Shown here: positions 43,285-54,839 of the stretch, piece after piece
Numbering within the stretch: the stretch's first letter is position 1
Layout: every line of letters starts with the position of its first letter
Assembly (NCBI GenBank): GCA_024036415.1
Contig: JAMWET010000588.1
Coordinates: forward strand, 166,434-230,433
Reading direction: 5' to 3'
DNA length: 64,000 bases
DNA from: Prochilodus magdalenae
Lineage: Eukaryota > Chordata > Actinopteri > Characiformes > Prochilodontidae
The notes under the pieces: generated by a model
The model's input: the letters and a program-made list of their open reading frames with translations, nothing else
What the model was told of the DNA's origin: nothing
Database searches by the model: none
Translations under genes and position numbers: made by a program

Positions 43285-46200
43285 ACATAGTAGTGTCTAC
43301 TCCTGCACTGTGTGTACTGCTTTACAGTGTACACTATTGCACTGTGTGAACTGCTTTACAGTGCACTGCACAATACCATGTTCTTTATAGTCGCTAATAC
43401 TGCAGTGTGTGTACTGCTTCACAGTTTAGAGTACTGTACTATATGTACTGCTTTATAGTGTCTAATACTGCTCTGTGTGTGCACTGCTTTATAGAGTCTA
43501 ATACAGCACTGTGTGCACTGCTTTACAGAGTCTAATACAGCACTGTGCATACTGCTTTACAGTGTCTAATACAGCACTGTGTGCACTGCTTTATAGAGTC
43601 TAATACAGCACTGTGTGCACTGCTTTATAGAGTCTAATACAGCACTGTGCATACTGCTTTACAGCATCTAATACAGCACTGTGTGTACTGCTTTACAGCA
43701 TCTAATACAGCACTGTGTGTACTGCTTTACAGTGTCTAATACAGCACTGTGTGCACTGCTTTATAGAGTCTAATACAGCACTGTGTGCACTGCTTTATAG
43801 AGTCTAATACAGCACTGTGTGCACTGCTTTATAGAGTCTAATACAGCACTGTGTGCACTGCTTTACAGTGTCTAATACAGCACTGTGTGCACTGCTTTAT
43901 AGAGTCTAATACAGCACTGTGTGCACTGCTTTATAGAGTCTAATACAGCACTGTGTGTACTGCTTTACAGAGTCTAATACAGCACTGTGTGCACTGCTTT
44001 ACAGTGTCTAATACAGCACTGTGTGCACTGCTTTATAGAGTCTAATACAGCACTGTGTGCACTGCTTTACAGTGTCTAATACAGCACTGTGCATACTGCT
44101 TTACAGCGTCTAATACAGCACTGTGTGTACTGCTTTATAGAGTCTAATACAGCACTGTGCATACTGCTTTACAGTGTCTAATACAGAACTGTGCATACTG
44201 CTTTACAGTGTCTAATACAGCACTGTGTGCACTGCTTTATAGAGTCTAATACAGCACTGTGTGCACTGCTTTACAGTGTCTAATACAGCACTGTGCATAC
44301 TGCTTTACAGCGTCTAATACAGCACTGTGTGTACTGCTTTACAGTGTCTAATACAGCACTGTGTGCACTGCTTTATAGAGTCTAATACAGCACTGTGTGC
44401 ACTGCTTTATAGAGTCTAATACAGCACTGTGCATACTGCTTTACAGTGTCTAATACAGCACTGTGTGCACTGCTTTACAGTGTCTAATACAGCACTGTGC
44501 ATACTGCTTTACAGAGTCTAATACAGCACTGTGTGCACTGCTTTACAGTGTCTAATACAGCACTGTGCATACTGCTTTACAGAGTCTAATACAGCACTGT
44601 GTGCACTGCTTTACAGTGTCTAATACAGCACTGTGTGCACTGCTTTATAGAGTCTAATACAGCACTGTGTGCACTGCTTTATAGAGTCTAATACAGCACT
44701 GTGTGTACTGCTTTACAGAGTCTAATACAGCACTGTGTGCACTGCTTTACAGTGTCTAATACAGCACTGTGTGCACTGCTTTATAGAGTCTAATACAGCA
44801 CTGTGTGCACTGCTTTACAGTGTCTAATACAGCACTGTGCATACTGCTTTACAGCGTCTAATACAGCACTGTGTGTACTGCTTTATAGAGTCTAATACAG
44901 CACTGTGCATTTTAACCTGGTGCATACTGCTTTACAGTGTCTAATACAAGAACTGTGCAGACTGCTTTACAGTGTCTAATACAGCACTGTGTGCACTGCT
45001 TTATAGAGTCTAATACAGCACTGTGTGCACTGCTTTACAGTGTCTAATACAGCACTGTGCATACTGCTTTACAGCGTCTAATACAGCACTGTGTGTACTG
45101 CTTTACAGTGTCTAATACAGCACTGTGTGCACTGCTTTATAGAGTCTAATACAGCACTGTGTGCACTGCTTTATAGAGTCTAATACAGCACTGTGCATAC
45201 TGCTTTACAGTGTCTAATACAGCACTGTGTGCACTGCTTTACAGTGTCTAATACAGCACTGTGCATACTGCTTTACAGAGTCTAATACAGCACTGTGTGC
45301 ACTGCTTTACAGTGTCTAATACAGCACTGTGCATACTGCTTTACAGAGTCTAATACAGCACTGTGTGCACTGCTTTACAGTGTCTAATACAGCACTGTGT
45401 GCACTGCTTTATAGAGTCTAATACAGCACTGTGTGCACTGCTTTATAGAGTCTAATACAGCACTGTGTGTACTGCTTTACAGAGTCTAATACAGCACTGT
45501 GTGCACTGCTTTACAGTGTCTAATACAGCACTGTGTGCACTGCTTTATAGAGTCTAATACAGCACTGTGTGCACTGCTTTACAGTGTCTAATACAGCACT
45601 GTGCATACTGCTTTACAGCGTCTAATACAGCACTGTGTGTACTGCTTTATAGAGTCTAATACAGCACTGTGCATACTGCTTTACAGAGTCTAATACAGCA
45701 CTGTGCATACTGCTTTACAGTGTCTAATACAGCACTGTGTGCACTGCTTTATAGTCTAATACAGCACTGTGTGCACTGCTTTACAGTGTCTAATACAGCA
45801 CTGTGCATACTGCTTTACAGCGTCTAATACAGCACTGTGTGTACTGCTTTACAGAGTCTAATACAGCACTGTGTGCACTGCTTTACAGTGTCTAATACAG
45901 CACTGTGTGTACTGCTTTATAGAGTCTAATACAGCACTGTGCATACTGCTTTACAGTGTCTAATACAGCACTGTGTGTACTGCTTTATAGAGTCTAATAC
46001 AGCACTGTGTGCACTGCTTTACAGAGTCTAATACAGCACTGTGCATACTGCTTTACAGTGTCTAATACAGCACTGTGTGCACTGCTTTATAGAGTCTAAT
46101 ACAGCACTGTGTGCACTGCTTTATAGAGTCTAATACAGCACTGTGTGCACTGCTTTACAGTGTCTAATACAGCACTGTGCATACTGCTTTACAGCGTCTA

Positions 46201-49200
46201 ATACAGCACTGTGTGTACTGCTTTACAGAGTCTAATACAGCACTGTGTGCACTGCTTTACAGTGTCTAATACAGCACTGTGTGTACTGCTTTACAGTTTC
46301 TAATACAGCACTGTGCATACTGCTTTACAGCGTCTAATACAGCACTGTGTGTACTGCTTTACAGAGTCTAATACAGCACTGTGTGCACTGCTTTACAGAG
46401 TCTAATACAGCACTGTGCATACTGCTTTACAGTGTCTAATACAGCACTGTGTGCACTGCTTTATAGAGTCTAATACAGCACTGTGTGCACTGCTTTATAG
46501 AGTCTAATACAGCACTGTGTGCACTGCTTTACAGTGTCTAATACAGCACTGTGCATACTGCTTTACAGCGTCTAATACAGCACTGTGTGTACTGCTTTAC
46601 AGAGTCTAATACAGCACTGTGTGCACTGCTTTACAGTGTCTAATACAGCACTGTGTGCACTGCTTTACAGAGTCTAATACAGCACTGTGCATACTGCTTT
46701 ACAGTGTCTAATACAGCACTGTGTGTACTGCTTTATAGAGTCTAATACAGCACTGTGTGCACTGCTTTACAGTGTCTAATACAGCACTGTGCATACTGCT
46801 TTACAGCGTCTAATACAGCACTGTGTGTACTGCTTTACAGTGTCTAATACAGCACTGTGTGCACTGCTTTATAGAGTCTAATACAGCACTGTGTGCACTG
46901 CTTTACAGAGTCTAATACAGCACTGTGCATACTGCTTTACAGTGTCTAATACAGCACTGTGTGCACTGCTTTATAGAGTCTAATACAGCACTGTGTGCAC
47001 TGCTTTATAGAGTCTAATACAGCACTGTGTGCACTGCTTTACAGTGTCTAATACAGCACTGTGCATACTGCTTTACAGCGTCTAATACAGCACTGTGTGT
47101 ACTGCTTTACAGAGTCTAATACAGCACTGTGTGTACTGCTTTACAGTGTCTAATACAGCACTGTGTGCACTGCTTTATAGAGTCTAATACAGCACTGTGC
47201 ATACTGCTTTACAGTGTCTAATACAGCACTGTGTGCACTGCTTTATAGAGTCTAATACAGCACTGTGTGCACTGCTTTACAGTGTCTAATACAGCACTGT
47301 GCATACTGCTTTACAGTGTCTAATACAGCACTGTGTGCACTGCTTTACAGTGTCTAATACAGCACTGTGTGTACTGCTTTACAGAGTCTAATACAGCACT
47401 GTGTGTACTGCTTTACAGTGTCTAATACAGCACTGTGTGCACTGCTTTACAGTGTCTAATACAGCACTGTGTGCACTGCTTTACAGAGTCTAATACAGCA
47501 CTGTGTGCACTGCTTTACAGTGTCTAATACAGCACTGTGCATACTGCTTTACAGTGTCTAATACAGCACTGTGCGTACTGCTTTACAGTGTCTAATACAG
47601 CACTGTGTGCACTGCTTTACAGTGTCTAATACAGCACTGTGTGTACTGCTTTACAGTGTCTAATACAGCACTGTGTGCACTGCTTTATAGTCTAATACAG
47701 CACTGTGTGCACTGCTTTACAGTGTCTAATACAGCACTGTGTGCACTGCTTTACAGTGTCTAATACAGCACTGTGCGTACCGCTTTACAGTGTCTAATAC
47801 AGCACTGTGTGTACTGCTTTAGTGTCTAATACAGCACTGTGTGTACTGCTTTACAGTGTCTAATACAGCACTGTGTGCACTGCTTTACAGTGTCTAATAC
47901 AGCACTGTGTGCACTGCTTTACAGAGTCTAATACAGCACTGTGCATACTGCTTTACAGTGTCTAATACAGCACTGTGTGCACTGCTTTATAGAGTCTAAT
48001 ACAGCACTGTGTGCACTGCTTTACAGTGTCTAATACAGCACTGTGTGTACTGCTTTAGTGTCTAATACAGCACTGTGTGTACTGCTTTACAGTGTCTAAT
48101 ACTGCTCTGTGTGTGTACTACTTTACATTGTCTAATACTGCTCTGTGTGTGTACTACTTTACAGTGTCTAATACAGCACTGTGTGTACTGCTTTACAGTG
48201 TCTAATACAGCACTGTGTGCACTGCTTTATAGAGTCTAATACAGCACTGTGTGCACTGCTTTACAGTGTTTAATACAGCACTGTGTGCACTGCTTTACAG
48301 TGTCTAATACAGCACTGTGTGTACTGCTTTACAGTGTCTAATACTGCTCTTTGTGTGTACTACTTTACAGTGTAATACAGCACTGTGTGTACTGCTTTAC
48401 AGTGTCTAATACAGCACTGTGTGTACTGCTTTACAGTGTCTAATACTGCTCTGTGTGTGTACTACTTTACAGTGTCTAATACAGCACTGTGTGTACTGCT
48501 TTACAGAGTCTAATACAGCATTGTGTGCACTGCTTTACAGAGTCTAATACAGCACTGTGTGCACTGCTTTACAGTGTCTAATACAGCACTGTGCGTACTG
48601 CTTTACAGAGTCTAATACAGCACTGTGTGCACTGCTTTACAGTGTCTAATACAGCACGGTGTGCACTGCTTTACAGAGTCTAATACAGCACTGTGTGCAC
48701 TGCTTTACAGTGTCTAATACAGCACTGTGTGCACTGCTTTACAGTGTACACTACTGCACTGAGTGTACTGCTTTACAGTGTCTAATACAGCACTGTGTGC
48801 ACTGCTTTACAGTGTCTGATACTGCACTGTGTGTACTTCTTTACAGTGTACACTACTGCACTGAGTGTACTGCTTTACCATGTACACTGCTGCACTGTGT
48901 GTGTGGCTTTGGAGTGTCTAATACTCAACTGTGTACTGATTTACAGTGCAAAGTACTCTACCACATATAATTCTTTACAGTGTCTAGTACTGCTCTATGT
49001 GCTTTACAGTATCCAATACCACTTTACATGTCCATTTCTTCACTACATATACTGCTGTCTAGTACTAGTACCTTATGACCAGTGTACTGCTCTACAGTGT
49101 TGACTAGTGTTTAACACTGCACTTTAGTGCTGAGAGCTGCAATATGCACACAACTGTACAGTACTGCATTATGTGCTGCTATACACTGTCCAGTATCACA

Positions 49201-49450
49201 CTGTTTAACGCTGTGCAGTAGTGCAATATTTGTAATGCTATCTATTATAGCCCTGCGTGTACTGCTTTGCAAGGTTCAGCACTGCACTGTCTGCACTATT
49301 TAAAGTGTTAAGTGCTGCACTGTATATGCTGCTTTACAGTGCCTGGAATTGTATTACATGTACTGGTTCAGAGTGTCTAGTACTGCATTGTGTGCAATGC
49401 TTTACAGTGTTCAGCACTGCACTATTTGAACTTCTGTGTAGGTCTAGTAT
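43285..49450. repeat. 34-bp minisatellite, about 160 units, 6 kb
   Basis: Head-to-tail 34-bp units. Each has TCTAATACAG, then CACTGTG, a variable GTGCAC / CATAC / GTAC block, then CTGCTTTA and a variable end: TAGAG, CAGTG, CAGCG or CAGAG. Units are near-identical from about 43440 to 48100. From about 48100 to 48900 they include 32-36-bp variants (TACTGCTCTGTGTGTGTACT). Both flanks (43285-43440, 48900-49450) are strongly degenerate copies of the same unit. Since 34 is not divisible by 3, any frame meets the TAA in TCTAATAC within three units, so the array cannot encode a long protein. The 103-codon frame at 48659 arises only where indels dodge that stop. No gene overlaps it. Confidence 0.97.
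43840..45850. repeat. Higher-order repeat inside the minisatellite: 22-unit block, period 748 bp
   Basis: The order of unit variants repeats. The rare CAGCG-ending units fall at 44103, 44307 and 44851, then again at 45071 and 45615, i.e. the spacings 204 and 544 recur. Block period is 748 bp (22 x 34). The second step is 764 because of a private 15-bp insertion (TTTAACCTGG-containing) near 44910 plus one extra A near 44950. The odd GAACTGTGC unit at 44186 recurs at 44950. Roughly 2.7 blocks are visible. Confidence 0.85.
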
Positions 49451-50439
49451 TTTGTGCATTGTTTAATTATGACAATTAACCTATTCTCTCTTTGCTGCTT
49501 TTCTCTCACTCCCTCAAACACTCACATATGAACACACACACACACACAGACAAGATAAAAACAGCTATCTGAATGTGTATCTCATGACATCATCGAGCTC
49601 AATATGGGCAGTTAAACTTGAATTTTTCAGTACACTCTTTGGATGAAAACAAACCTGTGCCACCTCTGCCTGACATGGCTCTGATAAGAGAAAAAGCCCA
49701 TGGGCATATGAACCCCCGCTCAGCAACCATCAAGAACGCTCAGCCTTGACAGCTCATCAATACCCAGCCTCCTATGAACCATTAAATAAACCTGCCCTAA
49801 AACCACTACCAGAAAGCAAGACGATGTAGTTTATAATTTAGGTAATGCATCAAAGAAGCAAACCTACCTGCTAATTGGATGATATTTTCACTCCATACAG
49901 TACTTGAAGTGAGTAAAGATGAGGAGAATATCTAGCAATCTCACATGCAAGGTTATCTCATAGGGGTACATTTTAGATTTAGAGCTTCAGTGCAACATAA
50001 TCACAGCAGTTAAAGAGAGTGTTTACATCCATATTGGGTCAACCATGGTGCTATAGCTCTCTTTATACACAGTCCTGAAACTGCAGGGAACCAGAAGTAA
50101 TTACAAATGTTGACATAGATGTAAATAATGTGTTCATGTGTATCTGAGGAACTAACTGCAGAGTTCTGTGTGAGTGTAAATGTAAAAAAGCATTACAATT
50201 TGATACTACCGCTCTATAATTTTATAGGTATCAGTTATTTTTTAGAACGTTATAAAAAATGAAAAATGTGTTAAGTTAAATGTGTTAAGTTAAATGTGTC
50301 AAGAATTCTAAATAGAGTTGTAGATGAAGCTAAGAATAAGTTATACTAAAAACAATATGAACAATGGTAAAAGAAAGTACATAGTTAATTGTAGATATAT
50401 TTATATATTTATCATATAATAGCTTATTAATTTAAAAAA

Positions 50440-51300
50440 CACCTGGAATGTTAAATAAAACATCATTAAATACTTTTCTAAAAAATAACACACGCAGAGA
50501 TCACCAAATTTCTGCAGAGTCAATCGCTACAGACCTCCAAACTTCATGTGGCCTTCAGATTAGCTCAAGAACTGTGCATAGAGAGCTTTGTGGAATGGGT
50601 TTTCATAGCCGAACAGCCGCAACCAAGCCTTACATCACCTAGCGCAATGCAAAGTGTGGAATGCAGTGGTGTAAAGCATCCCGCCACTGGACCCTAGAGC
50701 CTTTGGAGCGGCCAACACACTTCTCTGTCTGGCAATCCGATGGACAAGTTTGGGTTTGGCGGTTGCCGGGATAACTTGTGTGAATTTGTGCTAATTGTAA
50801 AGTTTGGGGGAGGAGGGGATTGTGGTGTGGGGTTGTTTTTAGGAATTGGGCTCAGCCCCTTAGTTCTGGTGAAAGGAGCGTCAGTAGACCAAGAGATTTA
50901 GGACAATTTCATGCTCCCAACTTTGTGAGAACAGTTTGGGGATGGTCCTTTCCTGTTCCAACATGACTGCATACCAGTGCACAAAGCAAGGTGATAAAAA
51001 GCGAGTATGGTTTGGAAGAACTTGACTGGCCTTTGTCATGAAATAGAGCAGAGACTGTGAGCCAGGCCTTCTTATCCAACATCAGTGTCTTACCTCACAA
51101 ATGCTCTTCTGGATGAACGGTCTAAAATTCCCATGAACACATTTCAAACCTTGTGGAAAGCTTTCCCAGAAAAGTTGTATGCTGTTACAGCTGCAAAGTG
51201 TGGGCTGGCATCATAATAAACCCTATGGATTAAGAATGAGATGTCGCTGAAGTTCATATACATGTGAGATCAGACAAGTGAATACTTTAGGCAATATAAC
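50440..51300 (+). pseudogene. Tc1/mariner relic A
   Basis: Starts with a helix-turn-helix remnant (SIATDLQTSCGLQISSRTV then HRELCGMGF). It continues through FSVWQSDGQVWVWR, a VVWGCF strand, FQHDC near the second catalytic Asp, and a C-terminal RSKIPMNTFQTLWKAFPEKL. The closing GAATACTTTAGGCAATAT recalls the terminal TTTTGGC phrase of the family. Multiple stops; upstream terminal repeat not found. It belongs to the same Tc1 family as relic B directly downstream. Confidence 0.75.
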
Positions 51301-51354
51301 GTATGTAACTAGTCTTGTCCAATGGATTCTTAAGGTTTGTCCAGAACTCTTAAA

Positions 51355-52290
51355 GGTTTTACTGAACTCTATGTGGCCAAAAGTATGTGGACACTATTGT
51401 TTATTGTGGAGCATCTACCCTGGTCAACTGAAAGTACTATTCATGTGAAATGGAGGTGTCTAGGAGAAACAGTAGTTCAGTCACAAAGCAGTAGACCACA
51501 CAAAATCACAGAGCGGGGGCAGCTAACTACGTTAGCATGTAAAAATCACCTATCCTCTGTTGCGTTACCCAGTACAAAGTTCCAAAGTGTCTCTGGAAAC
51601 AGCATCAGCACCTGTGTGTCAGGCAACAACAGTCACATATTGGGCACTTTATTAAAAGGGTTTTTGTGCCAGGGCATTTGCACACAAGCCTAAAGATCAC
51701 TATACAAAGTGTAATGTCTGCAGTAATGTAAAGCACATTGAACTGTAGAGCAGTAAAAAAGCACCCTCTGGAGTGATGAGCCATGCTTCACTATCTGGCA
51801 CTCTGAATGAGGAATCTGGGAGGGATAATGGTATGGGGCTGTTTTTTAGGGTTTAGGTTAAGTCCTTCAGGGAGGGGTAATGTTAATACTACAGCAAACA
51901 AATATTTATGACTATCATATGCAGAGGCAACAGTTTGGGGAGAACTTTTTCCTGTTCCAGCAAGACTAGAGCCCTGTGCCCAAAGAGAGTTCCATAAAGC
52001 CATGTTTGATGAGTTTGGTGTGGTGGAACTCCATTGTTCTGGACAGAGTCCTAAAGTTAACTTCACTGAACGCTTTTGAATGAATTGGTATGTTGATTCT
52101 GAGCCGAGCCTTCTTGTGTCTGAAATTTCCCAATGGCACACTCTAAAATCATCCAGAAACCCTTCCCCAAAGAGTAGACAGTTAGACTGTTACAGCCACA
52201 ATGGGGGAGGCAACCCCATATTAATGGCCATTATTTTAGAATGGTATTTCCAACAAGCTCATATTGATGTGATGTTCCAATCACTTCTCC
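51355..52290 (+). pseudogene. Tc1/mariner relic B
   Basis: Opens with the terminal-type phrase GTGGCCAAAAGTATGTGGAC. The N-terminal transposase remnant follows: STESTIHVKWRCLG, QSQSSRPHKITERG and LACKNHLSSVAL. The middle is partly deleted (after about 51610), then SDEPCFTIWHSE- and MVWGCFLGF-like text and a FQQD-like segment follow. It ends near 52290 after CCCATATTAATGGCCATTATTTTAGAATG. Stops and indels throughout. Relics A and B lie in tandem, same strand, about 1 kb after the minisatellite. Confidence 0.75.
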
Positions 52291-52299
52291 AGAGTATTT

Positions 52300-54360
52300 T
52301 CCACTCACTAGTGCTCTCACCATTCACAAGGGTGTTGTGGTTTGTCCCACCATTTTTTTCTCTTTTTTAGTCGTGCTTCAGTGATGTAGAGATGTAATTA
52401 GACGGAGGAATCTAAATCAAGTATGCTAAGGGAAACATTAGGACTTTTCCCACCTAGTTTTTAGATCTGATTGAGGTTTAAGTCAGTTTATTAATCTTAA
52501 AGTTTTTTTTCAAACAGTGTCTGATGTTTAATACTGCACGGTTGTTTTGTTACAATTGAAAAAAAAGTAGAATTGAAAGTCAGTGTTACTGCATAAAGCA
52601 TGAAATAAAGATTTCAATTATTTATATAGGTGAAGATGCTGATAACAGTAGTCACAATATACTCACATCCCCTGCAGACACATCCTTCACCAAGCTGACT
52701 GAGCTCTCTTTCAATGCTTTTTCAGGATTTAGCAACACTTAATTTTAGTGCCATACAATCAGTTGCCATACTTTACACTGTGATCCATGAGACTTCCACA
52801 CCTATGTACTGTATAGTTTCTGTGAACAGTTTTGTTTATTATGATTAAAAGTATTCTCCAGGTATCTGCTTATTCCTCATTTTGAGAGCAACAGCATCAA
52901 ATGCAGATTGACCTCTCATTAAGTAATGATTTTAATGACACATAAAGGACCAAAATGAATGTAGTAGTTTAGTGGAAAGCCCTTGATTATATTAAGAACA
53001 ATTAATTATACTATGTCAAATGTGTATCAGTGAGTAGGAAATATTTTTTTTATTTCTGTCACCCAACAACAAATCAAACACAGCATTGCCTCCTTGGAGC
53101 ATCAATTACTGGTCCTTATGAGAAATGGGCAATGTGTCCTGCCGCAACAATCCCAAAAAAACCTACTTGGTTATCAGACTATAGCAGTTACAGGTTTAAA
53201 TATCCTCTCTCCTTTCACCCTTGATTAAATATTCAATATGAAACACACGTAAGAAAACTATAGTGATGGTGATATGTGTACGTGTCACTCAGCATTACTG
53301 AGGGCCCAATCTCTAATTGCTCATTATTAAGGCACAAGGCTGTCTGAACTAATCGAGTTCAAAAAGGTTTATAGCATAAATAACAGAAGCTAATAGATTA
53401 TTCAACACAGACCTGTCATGCAGAAACTTGGTTCTCTAACAACTACAGCACTGAACTACAGCACTTTACACTGATCTCCTTTAGGTTTTTAATGTCAAGA
53501 TGCACAAAATATGCTCTTTCTCCGAGACGCCTAGCCTTGTACTAAATTTCAGTGTACATGGTAAAAATTTGGTGGAAACTCTTTTCAGTCTAAGCTTAGA
53601 CTTACTCCAAGTAAGGGAATCTAGCCCTTTTAGTAGCTTTGTTGTCAAGACCAAACAGAATACAACAGAAACAAGGATACAGTAACTTAGGTCCATAAAG
53701 AGACTTAACAGAAAGAGTAAGATTCTTAAACTTACACAACATATTGTACAACACTCTCTTCCTGGACTAGTCAGGTCATGGACATTCATTCATTTTTTCA
53801 AAAAATAGATTCCACTTCTTGGTTTCTACAAAGTCACCTACTACAGCTTTAGGGTTATTTCATCTTAAGGACCAGGATTTCTCACCAGCCATGGAATTTT
53901 CTCTCTTGCCTTGCTGGAGTTTTATATTCCAGAGAGAGAACAAATGTGGAAAAAGATGAGTTTCCTAATTAGTGTTCCAAAAGATATAGGGAAAATGAGA
54001 TGCCTAACAACCCTGCAAGTCCAAAACTGTCACTATCAGATAAACAGAACTTCAATCAGCAAGTGTTACTGTACATCCTCTGTTTAATCTGAAAGGAAGT
54101 GTACCTGAAGTTGGTAAGAAGCTGGTGTCCTCAGAACAATGCATTGACCACCCAAGAGCCAAGACCTCAACATCACTAAATGTATAAATGGTTGTTTGGA
54201 CTGAGAGAGGCAGACAATGTAAACAGTGTATAACCACACCTAACGCTAACTTAACTTGTCCTTTCAGTTTTGAACTATGACACGTAGCTTTTATTAAATG
54301 CACATTTTGTTGGCCCTAATATTGTACGTCAGCCCTGTTTTTCTCTGGTCAGGACACTGT
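52300..54360. other. Intergenic DNA, nothing recognised
   Basis: AT-rich unique sequence with no supported exon, RNA gene or transposon. Confidence 0.5.
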
Positions 54361-54369
54361 TTCACACAC

Positions 54370-54830
54370 ACCGCATCATCCAGCCTGAGCCTCTCTGATG
54401 CCATTAGTGACAAGAGGGCCGGCAATTAAGGTGTGTTTTGATGGATACGTTCATTGTCTGTGCGCAGCTTCTCTAGTGCTGGCTCTGCGATATTACCACC
54501 GAATCGATGCTCTGTCCAGCCTGGCCATGCACGCTGACCTTATTGTGCAGATCACGGATCAATAGCACGGGGAGTGCTGCATGTAAGTCACCCGTGCACT
54601 GAGCTAACAGAAACGCAGACTAGACCCCTGACCGGCAAATTAAAACTCAATCAGAGAGGCCCTTGGGAGCTTGAGGGGTGGGCATAGGGGAGGGGGACGC
54701 TTGGGCCAGAGACTCAGACTGACCTGCAGCTTTGAACAGGAGACTTAATCACACTCTGATTAGAGTGGCAATCAGAGCGAGCATTCAGGTACTGCAGGGA
54801 CACTGCTGGCTTAATCAGGGACACACACCG
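54370..54830. promoter_or_regulatory. Candidate conserved noncoding element
   Basis: Non-repetitive, G+C-moderate sequence with GCCGGCAATTAAGG, GGATCAATAGC and AATTAAAACTCAATC motifs and no open frame. It stands out from the AT-rich surroundings in the manner of vertebrate developmental enhancers. About 9 kb upstream of the znf423 start. Inferred only. Confidence 0.35.
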
Positions 54831-54839
54831 GCAGCACAC

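Noticed and set aside
43440..48900. CRISPR-like array
   Set aside because: The 34-bp units abut directly with no unique spacers, and the genome is a vertebrate. It is a minisatellite.
48659..49103. Overlapping 102-103-codon Cys/Leu-rich reading frames
   Set aside because: They lie in the minisatellite tail and exist only because unit indels skip the TAA present in each 34-bp unit. No start context, splice sites or family similarity.
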